11,740 nucleotides of DNA from Clostridia bacterium. GTDB lineage: Bacteria; Bacillota; Clostridia; DSM-8532. The first letter of the stretch is position 1. Every line of letters begins with the position of its first letter. The stretch is from contig JAOABT010000444.1 in assembly GCA_026418215.1 (NCBI GenBank), positions 1-11,740 on the forward strand. The letters are read 5' to 3'. Below are positions 1 to 5,588 of this stretch, in pieces. The notes beneath the pieces were generated by a model. That model saw nothing but the letters and a program-made list of their open reading frames with translations, did no database searches and had not been told where the DNA came from. A program made the translations under genes and the position numbers.

Positions 1-820
1 CTACGAGCGAGATTGGCAGCTTTGGAAGCTTAACTCCGTTCCTTCTAAGCTCATAGGCATACGCTGTTACCTGAGGTACATCCAGGCCTGCTTCGCGTAC
101 AGCCTCCACTTTTTCAAAAATATCCTGAGGGCTTCCCTGCAGGACGAGCTCACCATGCTGCATGACCAATACATGATCCGCCTGGGCCGCCTCATCCATA
201 TGATGTGTGATGAGAATGATAGTAATTTTCTTGTCACGGTTGAGGCTGTGCAGGACCTCCAGAACCTCATGCCGGCCCATGGGGTCCAGCATGGATGTCG
301 CCTCATCCAGCACGATGCATTTAGGCTCCATAGCAAGGACTCCCGCGATAGCAATGCGCTGCTTTTGGCCTCCGGAGAGCATATGAGGAGAATGATGCAT
401 GTATTCGGACATACCGACGAGCTTAAGGGCATTATCGATATTCTCGCGTATTTTGGAGGGCTCCATGCCCAGATTCTCAGGGCCGAAGGCCACGTCCTCT
501 TCGACAGTGGTTGCAACAATTTGATTGTCAGGGTTTTGGAAGACCAGGCCGAGGGTATTTCGAATTTCCCAAACCAGATTCTCTTCCCGCGTGTCAAGAC
601 CATCTATAATAACAGTTCCCTCTTTAGGGATTAATAGCCCATTCATAAGCCGGGCCAATGTGGATTTTCCCGAGCCATTCCGCCCGAGAATGACAACAAA
701 TTCACCCTGCTTAATATCGAGAGAAACACCGTTAACTGCCTTAACCTGCTCCTCTTCGCTGTGTGTCTTGTATTCATAATAGACATCTTTGGTCTGTACC
801 ATTTTGTTCATGAGGCTCAC
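1..820 (-). CDS. ecfA1: Energy-coupling factor transporter ATPase EcfA1 (CbiO-type), 3' end beyond the window
   Basis: ATP-hydrolysing subunit of an ECF vitamin/metal importer; it works on the cytoplasmic side of the membrane with a second ATPase (EcfA2), the scaffold EcfT and a substrate-binding S component. The 273 codons seen carry a complete ABC core: Walker [10 protein letters not shown] (46-54), Q-loop Gln95 in VFQNP, signature LSGGQKQR (148-155), Walker [12 protein letters not shown] with Glu173, and switch His206 in ITHHMDEA. The reading frame runs off the left edge, so only the C-terminal end is missing. I start it at GTG 820 because AAGGGGAGA ends 5 bases before it; in-frame ATGs at 811 and 802 lie too far from that site. 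Family knowledge: in Bacillota ecfA1-ecfA2-ecfT-truA often follows rplQ, which fits EcfA1 rather than EcfA2. The ABC call is firm; the paralogue label is inferred from position. Confidence 0.93.
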   Translation of the reverse strand, partial: MSLMNKMVQTKDVYYEYKTHSEEEQVKAVNGVSLDIKQGEFVVILGRNGSGKSTLARLMNGLLIPKEGTVIIDGLDTREENLVWEIRNTLGLVFQNPDNQIVATTVEEDVAFGPENLGMEPSKIRENIDNALKLVGMSEYMHHSPHMLSGGQKQRIAIAGVLAMEPKCIVLDEATSMLDPMGRHEVLEVLHSLNRDKKITIILITHHMDEAAQADHVLVMQHGELVLQGSPQDIFEKVEAVREAGLDVPQVTAYAYELRRNGVKLPKLPISLV

Positions 821-830
821 CGATTTCTCC

Positions 831-859
831 CCTTAAAAGGGTATAAGGGTCTTTTAAAG
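831..859 (-). promoter_or_regulatory. Leader hairpin overlapping the ecfA1 ribosome binding site
   Basis: On the transcript, CTTTAAAAG (859-851) can pair with CTTTTAAGG (839-831) over 9 bp, with one G-U pair and an 11-base loop. The last four bases of the 3' arm are the first four of the ribosome binding site AAGGGGAGA (834-826). The pairing is visible; a role in limiting translation of ecfA1 is inference. The stem is A/U-rich and therefore weak. Confidence 0.4.
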
Positions 860-878
860 CCGATAATAATACTACCGC

Positions 879-1056
879 TTGATTCTTTGATTCTTTAATT
901 CTTTGATTTCTGATTCTCTGATTTCTGATTTCCGATTTCTTATTTCTGATTCTCTGATTCCTTGATTGCCTGATTTCTTGATTCATTGATTGCCTGATTC
1001 CTTGATTCCTTGATTCATTGATTGCCTGATTCTTGTTTCCTCGTTCTTGATCCTTC
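879..1056. repeat. Degenerate 7-9-base tandem repeat tract (TTGATTC / GAATCAA family)
   Basis: About 20 back-to-back units of 7 to 9 bases run through this stretch, such as TTGATTC, CTGATTTC, TTGATTCA and TTGATTGCC on the plus strand (GAATCAA-type, purine-rich, on the minus strand). The part around 979-1033 has a higher-order unit: TTGATTCA followed by TTGATTGCC and then CTGATTC occurs twice. The units drift most at 901-960. The tract lies inside the predicted 5' leader of ecfA1. Reading it as minus-strand protein gives only a low-complexity Asn/Gln/Arg/Ile string, so I do not call it coding. Confidence 0.85.
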
Positions 1057-1098
1057 ATTTGTGGATATCAGGTGATCACTATTTTATATAGTTGCATT

Positions 1099-1127
1099 GT
1101 TATAGAAAGAGCGTGAACATTTGTTAA
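1099..1127 (-). promoter_or_regulatory. Predicted sigma-A promoter for ecfA1
   Basis: The minus strand shows TTAACA (1127-1122, 5 of 6 to the -35 consensus), a 17-base spacer, and TATAAC (1104-1099, 5 of 6 to the -10 consensus). A start near base 1092 would give a leader of about 270 bases before the GTG at 820. It is the best promoter I see in the rplQ-ecfA1 gap, and it begins two bases after the 21-bp repeat array ends. An 8-base palindrome, GTGATCAC (1072-1079), lies just downstream and could be an operator, but it is too short to call. Confidence 0.6.
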
Positions 1128-1128
1128 A

Positions 1129-1255
1129 CTTGAGTTTTTGTCTAAAGTTCTTAAGCTTTTTTTAGATGTCCTTAGGTTAAACTTTGAAATACTTAAGCTG
1201 AACTTTAGAAAGACTTAAGCTGAATTTAAAAAGGCTTAAGCTTATAACTTAAAAA
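1129..1255. repeat. Tandem 21-bp repeat array, helically phased, upstream of the ecfA1 promoter
   Basis: On the plus strand a CTTAAGCT-like box starts at 1129 (CTTGAG), 1150, 1171 (CTTAGG), 1192, 1214 and 1235: steps of 21, 21, 21, 22 and 21. The clearest full unit is CTTAAGCTGA followed by ACTTTAGAAAG. Four of the units also have a second, weaker box (ACTTTAG, ACTTTGA, ATTTAA, TTTAG) about 10-11 bases into the unit, so a CTTxAG-like element comes about once per helical turn. There are no spacers between copies, so it is not a CRISPR array. The array ends against the -35 of the predicted ecfA1 promoter. Confidence 0.8.
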
Positions 1256-1416
1256 TTCATAAGCATATAGTTTGTATTTCTTCGTTTCACCATGCAAATC
1301 CATGGCCTTAAGCTTTACGTTATTCTTATACTGTAGTAATGACAATATAGCTTAAAGCTTTGAATGCTCTTGATATTACCTTGCATCAGTTCCTTACATT
1401 TTCCTCACATATGAAT
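1256..1416. other. Non-coding remainder of the rplQ-ecfA1 gap
   Basis: AT-rich sequence with no credible open frame on either strand. It holds two isolated relatives of the repeat box: CCTTAAGCTTT at 1306-1316 and GCTTAAAGCTTTGA at 1350-1363. I see no convincing promoter or RNA gene here. Confidence 0.6.
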
Positions 1417-1446
1417 AATGGAGAACGGGCAAACCCGCTCTCCATT
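1417..1446 (-). terminator. Terminator hairpin after rplQ, end of the alpha operon
   Basis: On the minus-strand transcript AATGGAGAGCGGG pairs with CCCGTTCTCCATT over 13 bp with a 4-base loop. One pair is G-U on this strand and would be a C-A mismatch in plus-strand RNA, so the structure belongs to the minus-strand transcript. It begins about 25 bases after the rplQ stop. The tail (ATTCATATG) is only modestly U-rich, so it may be an imperfect terminator or a 3' end stabiliser. Confidence 0.7.
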
Positions 1447-1470
1447 ATCTCACGTTCCCTAATGGGACTA

Positions 1471-1995
1471 TCAGACTAATTCAAGGACGACAACCTCAGC
1501 ACCGTCGCCTCTTCTTGCGCCAAGCTTGTAGGTACGGGTGTAGCCACCTTTTCTATCCTTGTACTTGGGAGCAATTTCGTTGAATAACTTGTTGGTAAGG
1601 CTGATAGAATTGCCTTTTTCATCCTGAACCTTGTAGACCCAGTTCATAATGAGACGTCTTGCAGCCAAACGTGAAGGAGCGTCAACCGGCTTAAGCTCGG
1701 TCTTCTTCTCTCTCTCGACCACTTCGTACTTGTTTCCGTTCTTGGAAGTAACGGACTTCATTACTTTGCGGCCCTTGCTATCTGTAGCGGGAACACTGAT
1801 GGTCACGTTCTTGGAGGTGAAGTTATCACATTCCTTAACGGCAACAGTGATCAGCTTTTCTGCAATATCCTTGACTTCCTTTGCTCTTGTTTCGGTAGTC
1901 TCTATACGTCCATGCTGGATCAGAGAGGTTACGAGACCTTTCAGCAAAGCCTTACGCTGGTCAGTAGGTCTTCCTAATTTCTTGTTAGCAGGCAT
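1471..1995 (-). CDS. rplQ: Large-subunit ribosomal protein L17, with a central insertion
   Basis: Structural protein of the 50S subunit near the exit-tunnel side. The N-terminus ([18 protein letters not shown], then [20 protein letters not shown]) and the C-terminus ([18 protein letters not shown], then [11 protein letters not shown]) are clear L17 blocks. The protein has 174 residues, while many bacterial L17 proteins have about 110-130. The extra length lies roughly at residues 57-112, between the first helices and the RLAARR segment; it is Lys/Ser/Thr-rich and beta-like ([30 protein letters not shown]). From memory some Clostridia have a similar insertion; I cannot check that here. The ATG follows GGGGAGG. 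It starts 33 bases after rpoA and is the last gene of the alpha block, before the hairpin at 1417-1446. Confidence 0.97.
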   Translation of the reverse strand: MPANKKLGRPTDQRKALLKGLVTSLIQHGRIETTETRAKEVKDIAEKLITVAVKECDNFTSKNVTISVPATDSKGRKVMKSVTSKNGNKYEVVEREKKTELKPVDAPSRLAARRLIMNWVYKVQDEKGNSISLTNKLFNEIAPKYKDRKGGYTRTYKLGARRGDGAEVVVLELV

Positions 1996-2028
1996 TTTGT
2001 TTCCTCCCCTTAAAAAATTGTGCTATTC

Positions 2029-2976
2029 TTAGTCTTCTGACAAAGCAAGTCTCAAGCCCAGAGCCTCGAGCTTCTGAACCACTTCTTCAAGTGACTTGCG
2101 GCCAAGGTTTCTAACCTTCATCATTTCATCTTCGGTCTTGTTGGTGAGGTCCTCAACCGTGTTGATTCCTGCACGCTTTAAGCAGTTGTAGGAACGAACG
2201 GAGAGATCAAGCTCTTCAATGGTCATTTCAAGAATCTTGTCTCTTGCGGGCTCACCCTTCTCAACGAGGATCTCGGTGTTCTTGGCCCTGTCAGTCAGGT
2301 TGATGAAGAGGTTGAGATGATCGCTCAAGATTTTTGCTCCAAGGCTGATGGCTTCATCGGGAGCGATAGAACCATCGGTCCAGACTTCAATGCTAAGCTT
2401 GTCATAGTCCGTAACCTGGCCAACACGTGTATTTTCAACAGTGTAGTTGACCTTTTTTACGGGTGTGTAGATAGAGTCTACCGGAATAACGCCAATTGGC
2501 TGATTCGGAAGCTTATTCTTCTCAGCAGACACATATCCGCGGCCGTGATTGACGTTCAGCTCCATGAAGAACCTGCTTGTACCGTTGACGGTTGCAATGT
2601 GCAGATCCGGGTTCAATATTTCTACATCTGAATCCCCTTTAATATCAGAAGCCTTAATCTCGCCCTCGCCCTCGTAATCAATGTACAGGGTCTTGGATTG
2701 TTCGCTGTGAAGCTTTAAGCGAAGCTCTTTGATGTTGAGAATGATCTCTGTGACATCCTCCACAACACCGGGAACGGTGGTGAATTCATGCAGCACGCCG
2801 TCAATCTTGATAGAGGTAACGGCAGCACCTGGTAAAGATGACAGAAGTATTCTTCTCAAAGAGTTTCCTAAAGTTATGCCATAGCCTCTTTCCAGGGGTT
2901 CTATGACAAACTTGCCGTATGAATTGTTGTCTGAACTTTCAACACATTCAATCCTTGGCTTTTCCATTTCGATCAT
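2029..2976 (-). CDS. rpoA: DNA-directed RNA polymerase alpha subunit
   Basis: Alpha subunit: the dimer nucleates assembly of core RNA polymerase and its C-terminal domain contacts promoter UP elements and activators. At 315 residues it is the usual length. The N-terminal domain spans about 1-235, with [20 protein letters not shown] (31-50) in the dimer/beta-contact region. After a linker the C-terminal domain runs from about 250 to 315; Arg261, Asn264 and Cys265 in SVRSYNCLK correspond to the DNA-contacting Arg265 region of the E. coli protein, and [10 protein letters not shown] (290-299) is the helix-hairpin-helix. The first ATG is preferred because AAGGAGG lies 8 bases upstream; a second ATG at codon 4 is possible. 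The gap to rpsD is 54 bases. Confidence 0.99.
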   Translation of the reverse strand: MIEMEKPRIECVESSDNNSYGKFVIEPLERGYGITLGNSLRRILLSSLPGAAVTSIKIDGVLHEFTTVPGVVEDVTEIILNIKELRLKLHSEQSKTLYIDYEGEGEIKASDIKGDSDVEILNPDLHIATVNGTSRFFMELNVNHGRGYVSAEKNKLPNQPIGVIPVDSIYTPVKKVNYTVENTRVGQVTDYDKLSIEVWTDGSIAPDEAISLGAKILSDHLNLFINLTDRAKNTEILVEKGEPARDKILEMTIEELDLSVRSYNCLKRAGINTVEDLTNKTEDEMMKVRNLGRKSLEEVVQKLEALGLRLALSED

Positions 2977-2981
2977 CAGTC

Positions 2982-2996
2982 AACCCTCCTTGGGTT
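2982..2996 (-). promoter_or_regulatory. Small hairpin presenting the rpoA ribosome binding site
   Basis: On the transcript AACCC (2996-2992) can pair with GGGTT (2986-2982) with AAGGA in the loop, so the ribosome binding site AAGGAGG is half in the loop and half in the stem. The pairing is visible but only 5 bp long; an effect on rpoA translation is a guess. Confidence 0.25.
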
Positions 2997-3030
2997 ATTT
3001 AAAGATATGAGGGTAATTACATGCTACAAA

Positions 3031-3657
3031 TTACTTGGAGTACAATTCGACGATGAGGTGTTCCTGTACGTTGAGATCGATATCCTCTCTCGCCGGTAAT
3101 GCAACAACCTTACCCTTAAGATTTTCCTGATCAACTTCAAGCCACTTCGGTACTACCTTTGAACCGGTAACGTCAAGGATGTCCTTGAAACGGGTAGACT
3201 TTCTGCCCTTTTCGCTGACATTGACCGCATCGCCAACCTTCACAATGTAGGAAGGAATGCTGAGTCTCTTGCCGTTGATTTCGAAGTGACCATGTGTAAC
3301 AAGCTGACGAGCTTCGGCACGGGTTGTGCCAAATCCCATTCTGTAGACAACATTGTCAAGGCGGCTTTCGAGCAGCTGGAGAAGGTTTTCACCAGTGATG
3401 CCCTTTTTACGTGCTGCCATTTCAAAATACTTTCTGAACTGGCTTTCGAGGATTCCATAGAATCTCTTAGCCTTCTGCTTTTCACGAAGCTGAATTCCAT
3501 ACTCGGAAAGCTTCTTTTTTTGTGCGCCATGTTGGCCGGGCGCATAGGGTCTTCTACCCACGGCGCATTTATTTGTGTAACATCTTTCTCCCTTTAAGAA
3601 GAGTTTTTGCCCTTCTCTACGGCAGAGCTTACAAGATGCACCTACATATCTAGCCAT
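3031..3657 (-). CDS. rpsD: Small-subunit ribosomal protein S4, zinc-binding form
   Basis: Primary 16S rRNA-binding protein that starts assembly of the 30S body. In E. coli it also represses the alpha operon. At 208 residues the length is standard. The N-terminus has Cys9, Cys12, Cys26 and Cys31 ([19 protein letters not shown]), the zinc-binding type of S4. The S4 RNA-binding domain follows from about 98 ([15 protein letters not shown], then [20 protein letters not shown]). The ATG follows GGAGGTG by 8 bases. It lies between rpsK and rpoA, so S4 is co-transcribed with S13, S11 and alpha; in B. subtilis rpsD is elsewhere, which makes feedback on this operon more plausible here. Confidence 0.99.
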   Translation of the reverse strand: MARYVGASCKLCRREGQKLFLKGERCYTNKCAVGRRPYAPGQHGAQKKKLSEYGIQLREKQKAKRFYGILESQFRKYFEMAARKKGITGENLLQLLESRLDNVVYRMGFGTTRAEARQLVTHGHFEINGKRLSIPSYIVKVGDAVNVSEKGRKSTRFKDILDVTGSKVVPKWLEVDQENLKGKVVALPAREDIDLNVQEHLIVELYSK

Positions 3658-3674
3658 CGATCCTTACACCTCCA

Positions 3675-4076
3675 TTAAACTCTTCTTCTCTTAGGCGGTC
3701 TGCAACCATTGTGTGGGATAGGGGTTACATCCTTGATCAGATTAACCTCAAGTCCTGCCGCCTGGAGTGCACGGATTGCTGCCTCACGGCCAGCCCCTGG
3801 ACCTTTTACATAAACCGAAACGGTCTTTAGGCCATGCTCCATAGCAGCCTTTGCTGCAGTTTCAGCAGCCTGCTGTGCGGCATAGGGAGTGCTCTTTCTG
3901 GAGCCCCTGAAGCCAAGGCCGCCTGAGCTAGCCCAAGAAAGGGCATTACCCTGAACGTCGGTTATGGTTACGATAGTATTATTAAAGGAAGAACGGATGT
4001 GGGCTGCGCCACGTTCAATATTCTTTTTCTCCTTCTTCTTCCTTGTTCTTCTAACAACCTTACCTGTTGCTGCCAT
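3675..4076 (-). CDS. rpsK: Small-subunit ribosomal protein S11
   Basis: Platform protein of the 30S subunit that contacts 16S rRNA near the mRNA exit/Shine-Dalgarno helix. The 133-residue length is typical. Recognisable blocks are [20 protein letters not shown] (25-44), [20 protein letters not shown] (47-66), the glycine-rich [15 protein letters not shown], and the C-terminal [18 protein letters not shown]. The N-terminus is very basic ([11 protein letters not shown]). It starts with ATG 19 bases after rpsM and is followed by rpsD after 17 bases, so the three S-protein genes are tightly coupled. Confidence 0.99.
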   Translation of the reverse strand: MAATGKVVRRTRKKKEKKNIERGAAHIRSSFNNTIVTITDVQGNALSWASSGGLGFRGSRKSTPYAAQQAAETAAKAAMEHGLKTVSVYVKGPGAGREAAIRALQAAGLEVNLIKDVTPIPHNGCRPPKRRRV

Positions 4077-4095
4077 TTATCGATCGACCTCCCGA

Positions 4096-4464
4096 TTACT
4101 TCTTCTTGTTGGCAATGGTCTTTCTGGGACCCTTACGAGTTCTTGCATTGGTCTTGGTTCTCTGACCGCGAACGGGAAGTCCCATTCTGTGCCTGATTCC
4201 ACGATAACATCTGATTTCAACCAGACGCTTTATGTTAAGTGCAATCTCTCTTCTGAGGTCGCCTTCTACTGTGTATACCTTTTCAATAATGTCACGAAGT
4301 TTTGCGATCTCATCATCTGTAAGATCACGAACGCGTGTATCGGGGTTGATACCCGTCTTAACCAATATCTCATTGGAACGGGTTCTTCCTATCCCGAAGA
4401 TATACGTAAGGCCGATTTCTACCCTTTTTTCTCTTGGCAAGTCAACACCTGCAATACGAGCCAA
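4096..4464 (-). CDS. rpsM: Small-subunit ribosomal protein S13, TTG start
   Basis: Head protein of the 30S subunit that touches the P-site tRNA and forms bridges to the 50S subunit. The 122 residues match the family: [18 protein letters not shown] at the start, the helix-hairpin-helix [29 protein letters not shown] near the end, and a basic tail. The start codon is TTG (4464-4462), with GGAGGT 8 bases upstream; the N-terminal match to the family leaves no better choice. It is the first gene after the unusually long, structured 267-base gap behind rpmJ, so this start is the likely control point for the alpha block. Confidence 0.98.
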   Translation of the reverse strand: MARIAGVDLPREKRVEIGLTYIFGIGRTRSNEILVKTGINPDTRVRDLTDDEIAKLRDIIEKVYTVEGDLRREIALNIKRLVEIRCYRGIRHRMGLPVRGQRTKTNARTRKGPRKTIANKKK

Positions 4465-4545
4465 ATTACTACACCTCCGATTGGTAGTTGTGTAAAATCA
4501 TAATTGTGTTTACGAGCATGCATATATTTAAAAATTCCCACAAAA

Positions 4546-4557
4546 CTCCTTATGGAG
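4546..4557 (-). promoter_or_regulatory. Small stem-loop upstream of rpsM
   Basis: On the transcript CTCC-ATAA-GGAG is followed at once by TTTTG, and possible G-U pairs extend the stem. It could be a weak attenuator or part of a larger fold of the rpmJ-rpsM gap. The CTCC arm would also mask a ribosome-binding-like AAGGAG. Confidence 0.25.
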
Positions 4558-4595
4558 CCAGCCGCTTGCGGAAATCGTTAAAGCCTGAAATTAGA

Positions 4596-4618
4596 GTGGC
4601 GTTCCTACCGGACGCCAC
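4596..4618 (-). promoter_or_regulatory. 7-bp stem-loop in the rpmJ-rpsM gap
   Basis: GTGGCGT (4618-4612) pairs with ACGCCAC (4602-4596) around a 9-base loop. No U-run follows, so it is not a simple terminator. It is one of several stems in this gap. Confidence 0.45.
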
Positions 4619-4633
4619 AAAAGTGACTCAACC

Positions 4634-4642
4634 AGTATAACA
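4634..4642 (-). promoter_or_regulatory. Possible extended -10 promoter for rpsM-rplQ
   Basis: The minus strand reads TGTTATACT, an extended -10 (TGn followed by TATACT, 5 of 6 to consensus). No good -35 lies 16-18 bases upstream. It falls just after the 12-bp hairpin. A promoter here would let the alpha block be transcribed apart from the genes before it, but the evidence is thin. Confidence 0.25.
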
Positions 4643-4646
4643 TTGA

Positions 4647-4676
4647 TGCAACCGGCAGGACCTGCTGCCGGCTGCA
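4647..4676 (-). promoter_or_regulatory. Strong 12-bp hairpin in the rpmJ-rpsM gap
   Basis: On the transcript TGCAGCCGGCAG (4676-4665) pairs with CTGCCGGTTGCA (4658-4647) over 12 bp around the loop CAGGTC. One pair is G-U, which would be A-C in plus-strand RNA, so the fold suits the minus-strand transcript. A competing stem, ACCTGC (4679-4674) with GCAGGT (4665-4660), uses overlapping bases, so two states are possible. No U-run follows. The function is unknown; a ribosomal-protein binding site, processing site or attenuator are all possible. Confidence 0.6.
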
Positions 4677-4731
4677 GGTATTTTCAGGACATTTGCAAGC
4701 ACTTCAATCAGGGCCTTTGCCCCAAAACCGA

Positions 4732-4845
4732 TTAACCTTGTCTCTGCTTGTGCTTTGGATTCATGCAGATAACCATAACACGGCCTTTTCTGCGGATGAT
4801 CTTGCACTTTTCGCAAATTTTCTTAACTGATGGCTTTACCTTCAT
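4732..4845 (-). CDS. rpmJ: Large-subunit ribosomal protein L36, zinc-binding form
   Basis: Smallest 50S protein, which stabilises the rRNA around its binding site. The 37 residues begin [20 protein letters not shown] and end HKQRQG. Cys11, Cys14, Cys27 and His32 form the CCCH zinc site, so this is the zinc form and not the cysteine-free paralogue. ATG at 4845 is preceded by AGGAGGG with good spacing; the same frame is open further upstream but that stretch overlaps infA. It follows infA by 43 bases and is followed by an atypically long gap of 267 bases before rpsM. Confidence 0.98.
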   Translation of the reverse strand: MKVKPSVKKICEKCKIIRRKGRVMVICMNPKHKQRQG

Positions 4846-4888
4846 GTTATTGACCCTCCTGTCCTTATGGCTTACTTCAAGCAACGCG

Positions 4889-5107
4889 TTATTTGCCTCT
4901 CCAGGTGATTCTACCGCGCGAAAGATCATAGGTTGACATTTCGACAGTTACCTTATCACCGGGAAGAATGCGAATGTAATTCATTCTGAGCTTACCCGAT
5001 ATATGTGCGAGAATGACATGTCCGTTCTCGAGCTGAACTTTAAAATTCGCGTTTGGAAGAGCTTCCAACACGGTTCCTTCAAGTTCTATAACATCTTCCT
5101 TAGACAA
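4889..5107 (-). CDS. infA: Translation initiation factor IF-1, TTG start
   Basis: Binds the A site of the 30S subunit during initiation and works with IF-2 and IF-3. The 72 residues form one S1/OB-fold domain: [39 protein letters not shown], then [20 protein letters not shown] and the end RITWRGK. The start codon is TTG at 5107. AGGAGG lies inside the last codons of the preceding KOW gene, whose stop is only 3 bases from this start, so translation of the two is probably coupled. Family match and length leave no doubt. Confidence 0.99.
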   Translation of the reverse strand: MSKEDVIELEGTVLEALPNANFKVQLENGHVILAHISGKLRMNYIRILPGDKVTVEMSTYDLSRGRITWRGK

Positions 5108-5110
5108 TAC

Positions 5111-5452
5111 TTATACCTCCTCGCCCTTATTATAGGTTGTAAGTTCATCAGTATATCTTTGAACAGCTTTGCGAAGATCACTGTCGGTTAAACGCTTCCT
5201 CGCAAGGACTGCCTGGGATATCTCCTCGGCCACCTTATTGGTTACCTTAAGGTGTTTGAGCTTTTTCTTTTTGGGTCGATCCACACGACGCAGGTCCCCA
5301 TCGGCTAAAAGAACGTGATTGTCGTCAGCAATATCAACAATGATGAAGAGCTGATCCTTATCCCGGCCTGCATTGGACCAGACATACCGGCCAATTATGG
5401 CATCCAAGTCTTTCACCCCGTATTTCTTATGAATCCTGTCACGGCTTTCCAT
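5111..5452 (-). CDS. KOW-domain RNA-binding protein (L14e/L6e/L27e-like)
   Basis: Small basic protein of 113 residues as called. Residues about 20-70 look like a KOW fold: IGRYVWSNAGRDKDQLFIIV, then VLLADGDLRRVDRPKKKKLKHL with a strong basic patch. The rest is predicted helical (VAEEISQAVLARKRLTDSDL) with an acidic end. Clostridia commonly carry such a protein between map and infA, resembling the archaeal/eukaryotic L14e family; its exact role is not known to me, though RNA or ribosome binding is likely. The start is uncertain: ATG 5452 has no good ribosome binding site, while TTG 5407 has GGGGTG 6 bases upstream and would give 98 residues, starting just before the conserved part. A promoter lies 84-112 bases upstream of the ATG. 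Confidence 0.85.
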   Translation of the reverse strand: MESRDRIHKKYGVKDLDAIIGRYVWSNAGRDKDQLFIIVDIADDNHVLLADGDLRRVDRPKKKKLKHLKVTNKVAEEISQAVLARKRLTDSDLRKAVQRYTDELTTYNKGEEV

Positions 5453-5535
5453 GCCAGCACCAAAAGCGCCTGCCTGTAGTGTTTCCTTGAAATTGACACA
5501 TAAAAGGAATAGGGTTGTAACCGCGCCAAGTATAT

Positions 5536-5564
5536 ATTCTATAACAACTTCAAGTCTTTTTCAA
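5536..5564 (-). promoter_or_regulatory. Predicted internal sigma-A promoter before the KOW gene and infA
   Basis: The minus strand has TTGAAA (5564-5559, 5 of 6), a 17-base spacer and TAGAAT (5541-5536, 5 of 6). Transcription would start near 5529, giving a leader of about 77 bases. It sits in the 136-base map-KOW gap, one of the larger gaps of the operon. It would let the KOW-infA-rpmJ-alpha part be transcribed independently of the spc part. Confidence 0.6.
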
Positions 5565-5567
5565 GAT

Positions 5568-5588
5568 TCTTCACTTTTTTCGTGAAAA
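5568..5588 (-). other. Weak hairpin just after map
   Basis: TTTTCAC (5588-5582) can pair with GTGAAGA (5574-5568) around the loop GAAAAAA, 7 bp including one U-G pair, immediately after the map stop. There is no U-run, so I do not call it a terminator. Confidence 0.3.

Noticed and set aside
155..634. Plus-strand open frame of 159 codons, and a minus-strand frame at 67-603
   Set aside because: Both are shadows of the ABC ATPase frame, which carries every expected motif from Walker A to the switch histidine.
774..1058. Minus-strand open frame of 94 codons through the GAATCA tract
   Set aside because: It encodes a low-complexity Asn/Gln/Arg/Ile string made by the repeat, has no ribosome binding site before its ATG, and overlaps the start of ecfA1 in another frame.
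1060..1068. DnaA-box-like TGTGGATAT
   Set aside because: It differs from TGTGGATAA by one base and stands alone. There is no cluster and no dnaA or origin context.
1129..1255. CRISPR array
   Set aside because: The 21-bp units are contiguous, with no unique spacers between them, and there are no cas genes in the window.
3964..4503. Plus-strand open frame of 179 codons over rpsK and rpsM
   Set aside because: Antisense shadow of two firmly identified ribosomal genes.
4419..4541. Possible leader peptide starting at GTG 4541 with AAGGAG upstream, ending inside rpsM
   Set aside because: 40 codons in a different frame overlapping rpsM, with tight 4-base spacing and no recognisable composition. 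Likely chance, though it could be tested with ribosome profiling.
4846..4929. Upstream extension of the rpmJ frame to an ATG at 4929
   Set aside because: The extension overlaps the end of infA and has no ribosome binding site, whereas ATG 4845 has AGGAGGG and gives the exact 37-residue L36.
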